Assembly: GCA_017551165.1 (NCBI GenBank)
Contig: JAFZMO010000090.1
Coordinates: 1 to 34,784 of the forward strand
Direction of reading: 5' to 3'
DNA: 34,784 nt
Origin: Lachnospiraceae bacterium
GTDB lineage: Bacteria > Bacillota > Clostridia > Lachnospirales > Lachnospiraceae
This document shows positions 33,126-34,784 of the stretch, piece after piece. A program made the translations under genes and the position numbers. Below the pieces are notes generated by a model. That model saw nothing but the letters and a program-made list of their open reading frames with translations, was not told the origin of the DNA and did no database searches. How positions within the stretch are numbered: the stretch's first letter is position 1; every line of letters starts with the position of its first letter.

Positions 33126-33137
33126 TTCCCGTAAGGC
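33112..33137 (+). terminator. Terminator overlapping the uxaC stop codon
   Basis: Perfect 9-bp stem GCCTTACGG / CCGTAAGGC with an 8-nt loop, followed by TTTTGTTTG. The uxaC stop TAA lies in the loop, so a terminating ribosome covers the hairpin. Confidence 0.8.
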
Positions 33138-33179
33138 TTTTGTTTGTGCGCATGTGCGCGCAGGGAAACAACTTGTTTA

Positions 33180-33194
33180 GGTCGCATCGCGACC
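33180..33194 (+). promoter_or_regulatory. Small hairpin before pyrB
   Basis: GGTCGC-ATC-GCGACC, 6-bp stem, ends 13 bp before the pyrB ATG and just before the AAAGGA ribosome binding site. No convincing promoter and no PyrR-type leader was recognised in 33138-33207, so how pyrB is expressed is unclear. Confidence 0.35.
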
Positions 33195-33207
33195 GGAAAG
33201 GACTGCC

Positions 33208-34140
33208 ATGAAACATCTCATCAGCCCGATGGACCTGTCGCTCGATGAGCTCACTGAGCTCCTCGAACTCGCGCAGGACATCATGAAGGACCCGGAGCGC
33301 TACCGCCACGTGTGTGACGGCAAGAAGCTCGCCACCTGCTTCTACGAGCCCAGCACCCGCACCCGGCTCTCGTTCGAGGCGGCCATGCTCAACCTGGGCG
33401 GCTCCGTCCTCGGCTTCCAGAGTGCCGACTCGAGCTCCGCAGCGAAGGGCGAGAGCGTCTCCGACACCATCCAGATCATCTCCTACTACGCGGATATCTG
33501 CGCGATGCGCCACCCGAAGGAGGGTGCGCCCTACGTCGCCTCCAAGCACGCGCGCATCCCCGTGATCAACGCGGGCGACGGCGGCCACAACCATCCGACG
33601 CAGACGCTCACCGACCTTCTCACGATCCTGGAGCTGAAGGGACGCCTCGACAACATGACCATCGGTCTGTGCGGCGACCTCAAGTTCGGCCGGACCGTGC
33701 ACTCGCTCATCAATGCGATGGTCCGCTACAAGGGCATCCGCTTCGTTCTCATCAGCCCCGAGGAGCTGTGCATCCCCGCCTACCTCAAGGAGGAGGTGCT
33801 CGACGCACAGGGCATCCCGTACAAGGAGGTCCGCTCGCTCGACGAGGTCATGCCTGAGCTCGACATCCTCTACATGACGCGCGTACAGCGTGAGCGCTTC
33901 TTCAACGAGGAGGACTACATCCGCTTGAAGAACTCCTTCATCCTCACCCCGGAGAAAATGAAGCTCGCCCGCGACGACATGTTCGTGCTGCATCCCCTGC
34001 CGCGCGTCAACGAGATCTCGGTCGAGGTGGACTCCGATCCGAGAGCCGCGTACTTCCGCCAGGCAGGCTTCGGCGTTTACGCGCGCATGGCACTGATCAT
34101 TCTGATGCTCGGTCTCAAGGACCGCATTCCCCAGGCATAA
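33208..34140 (+). CDS. pyrB: Aspartate carbamoyltransferase, catalytic subunit
   Basis: Commits carbamoyl phosphate and aspartate to pyrimidine synthesis. 310 aa, normal length. The carbamoyl-phosphate loop [13 protein letters not shown] is at 45-57; further signatures are the SSSAAKGES loop, [18 protein letters not shown], and [10 protein letters not shown] near the C-terminus. AAAGGACTGCC precedes the ATG. It is followed after 12 bp by pyrI, implying an E. coli-like allosteric complex rather than the free trimer of Bacillus. Third positions are very rich in C, more so than in many neighbours. Confidence 0.98.
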   Translation: MKHLISPMDLSLDELTELLELAQDIMKDPERYRHVCDGKKLATCFYEPSTRTRLSFEAAMLNLGGSVLGFQSADSSSAAKGESVSDTIQIISYYADICAMRHPKEGAPYVASKHARIPVINAGDGGHNHPTQTLTDLLTILELKGRLDNMTIGLCGDLKFGRTVHSLINAMVRYKGIRFVLISPEELCIPAYLKEEVLDAQGIPYKEVRSLDEVMPELDILYMTRVQRERFFNEEDYIRLKNSFILTPEKMKLARDDMFVLHPLPRVNEISVEVDSDPRAAYFRQAGFGVYARMALIILMLGLKDRIPQA

Positions 34141-34152
34141 GGAGGTGGACAT

Positions 34153-34584
34153 ATGTTAAATATCGGAGGACTTCACCAGGGAGTCGTCATCGACCACATC
34201 AAGCCCGGCCAGGGCATGCAGATCTACGAGTACCTTGAGCTCGGCAAGCTCGACTGCTGCGTGGCCATCATCAAGAACGCCTCGAGCAACAAGATGGGCC
34301 GCAAGGACATCATCAAGATCGAGGGCCCGATCACGGTCAACCTCGACACGCTCGCCGTTCTCGACCCCGGCATCACGCTCAACTTCATCGAGAACGACGT
34401 CATCGTCTCGAAGAGAACCGTGTGCCTTCCCGAGGAAGTTACGAACATCCTTCGCTGCAAGAACCCTCGCTGCATCACCTCGATCGAGCAGGAGCTGCCG
34501 CACCGCTTCCGCCTCACGAACAAAGAAAAGCGCATTTACCGCTGCGTCTACTGCGAGCAGAAGTACAAGGAGACGAACGTCTGA
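34153..34584 (+). CDS. pyrI: Aspartate carbamoyltransferase, regulatory subunit
   Basis: Binds CTP/ATP and joins PyrB trimers into the allosteric complex. 143 aa, somewhat shorter than E. coli PyrI (about 153). The N-terminal nucleotide-binding domain starts MLNIGGLHQGVVIDHIKPGQ; the C-terminal zinc domain uses Cys102, Cys107, Cys131 and Cys134 (CKNPRC and CVYC). The ATG follows AAGGAGG by 6 nt. It ends the operon; two hairpins follow. Confidence 0.97.
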   Translation: MLNIGGLHQGVVIDHIKPGQGMQIYEYLELGKLDCCVAIIKNASSNKMGRKDIIKIEGPITVNLDTLAVLDPGITLNFIENDVIVSKRTVCLPEEVTNILRCKNPRCITSIEQELPHRFRLTNKEKRIYRCVYCEQKYKETNV

Positions 34585-34616
34585 CGGACATTTTCCGAAC
34601 TATCGACTACAACGAA

Positions 34617-34643
34617 AGAGGCCTGCCGAACCGGCAGACCTCT
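34617..34643 (+). terminator. First hairpin after pyrI
   Basis: AGAGGCCTGCCG / CGGCAGACCTCT, one mismatch, 3-nt loop, 33 bp past the pyrI stop. No T-run directly follows, so it is weaker evidence of termination than the next one. Confidence 0.5.
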
Positions 34644-34656
34644 CAGACTGAAGACA

Positions 34657-34689
34657 ATCGCGATTTTGGAAACGCTCCAAAATCGCGAT
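34657..34689 (+). terminator. Main terminator of pyrB-pyrI
   Basis: Perfect 14-bp stem ATCGCGATTTTGGA and its complement with a 5-nt loop, followed by GTTTTTATG. Beyond it, 34690-34784 shows no gene. Confidence 0.85.
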
Positions 34690-34784
34690 GTTTTTATGTT
34701 TTCCTTACGCTCTACTGAACGAAAAGCTCATTTTTCTTAAAAAATCCGTGTCAGGACCATCCAACATCCCCCTCCGATCCAGCA

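Noticed and set aside
1-34784. CRISPR arrays, prophage, transposases, toxin-antitoxin or defence genes
   Set aside because: No regularly spaced repeats or recognisable proteins of these types were found in any frame.

Overview
The window looks like chromosome from a GC-rich, fibre-degrading Clostridia/Lachnospiraceae-type Firmicute. The pointers are CodY, a gram-positive PolC, the rpsB-tsf / pyrH-frr-uppS-cdsA-dxr-rseP-ispG-polC order, comM-dprA-topA next to codY-rpsB, a secreted GH10 xylanase, and a hexuronate catabolic cluster. Almost everything up to 31.4 kb is on the minus strand; the last 3 kb is on the plus strand. No CRISPR array, phage, transposase or rRNA was seen.

Layout in plus-strand coordinates (minus-strand transcription runs right to left). 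1-719: 5' part of alaS. 735-1976: lipoprotein xylanase. 2031-2180: tRNA-Glu(CTC) with its own promoter and terminator. 2229-15128: housekeeping run pyrH, frr, uppS, cdsA, dxr, rseP, ispG, polC, then a large polytopic membrane protein. 15293-18694: sugar ABC importer (binding protein and two permeases) with its own promoter, sitting between tsf and pyrH. 19067-20829: tsf and rpsB. 21006-21785: codY. 21877-24231: a fused AroB-like/AroA-like protein. 24206-28941: topA, dprA, comM. 29175-29633: nrdR. 29691-31444: a DUF4867-like protein and a KdgK-type sugar kinase. From 31640 the plus strand carries uxaC, then pyrB and pyrI.

How the parts work together: xylanase, sugar importer, uronate isomerase and ketodeoxygluconate kinase fit growth on plant-wall xylan and pectin. 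DprA and ComM point to natural transformation. IspG and Dxr belong to the MEP isoprenoid pathway that feeds UppS; CdsA starts phospholipid synthesis. PyrH and PyrB/PyrI supply pyrimidines.

Three things stand out. (1) The 8-mer CGGAAAAT/ATTTTCCG occurs about 20 times by eye, in both orientations and all reading frames; I would expect roughly one by chance. It includes a perfect 16-bp palindrome between codY and rpsB, and the word resembles the core of the CodY box. (2) PolC lacks the 3'-5' exonuclease domain that normally interrupts its PHP domain. (3) The AroB-AroA fusion has lost most recognisable catalytic and metal-binding residues in its AroB half and several in its AroA half, so it may be a pseudoenzyme or have a new function.
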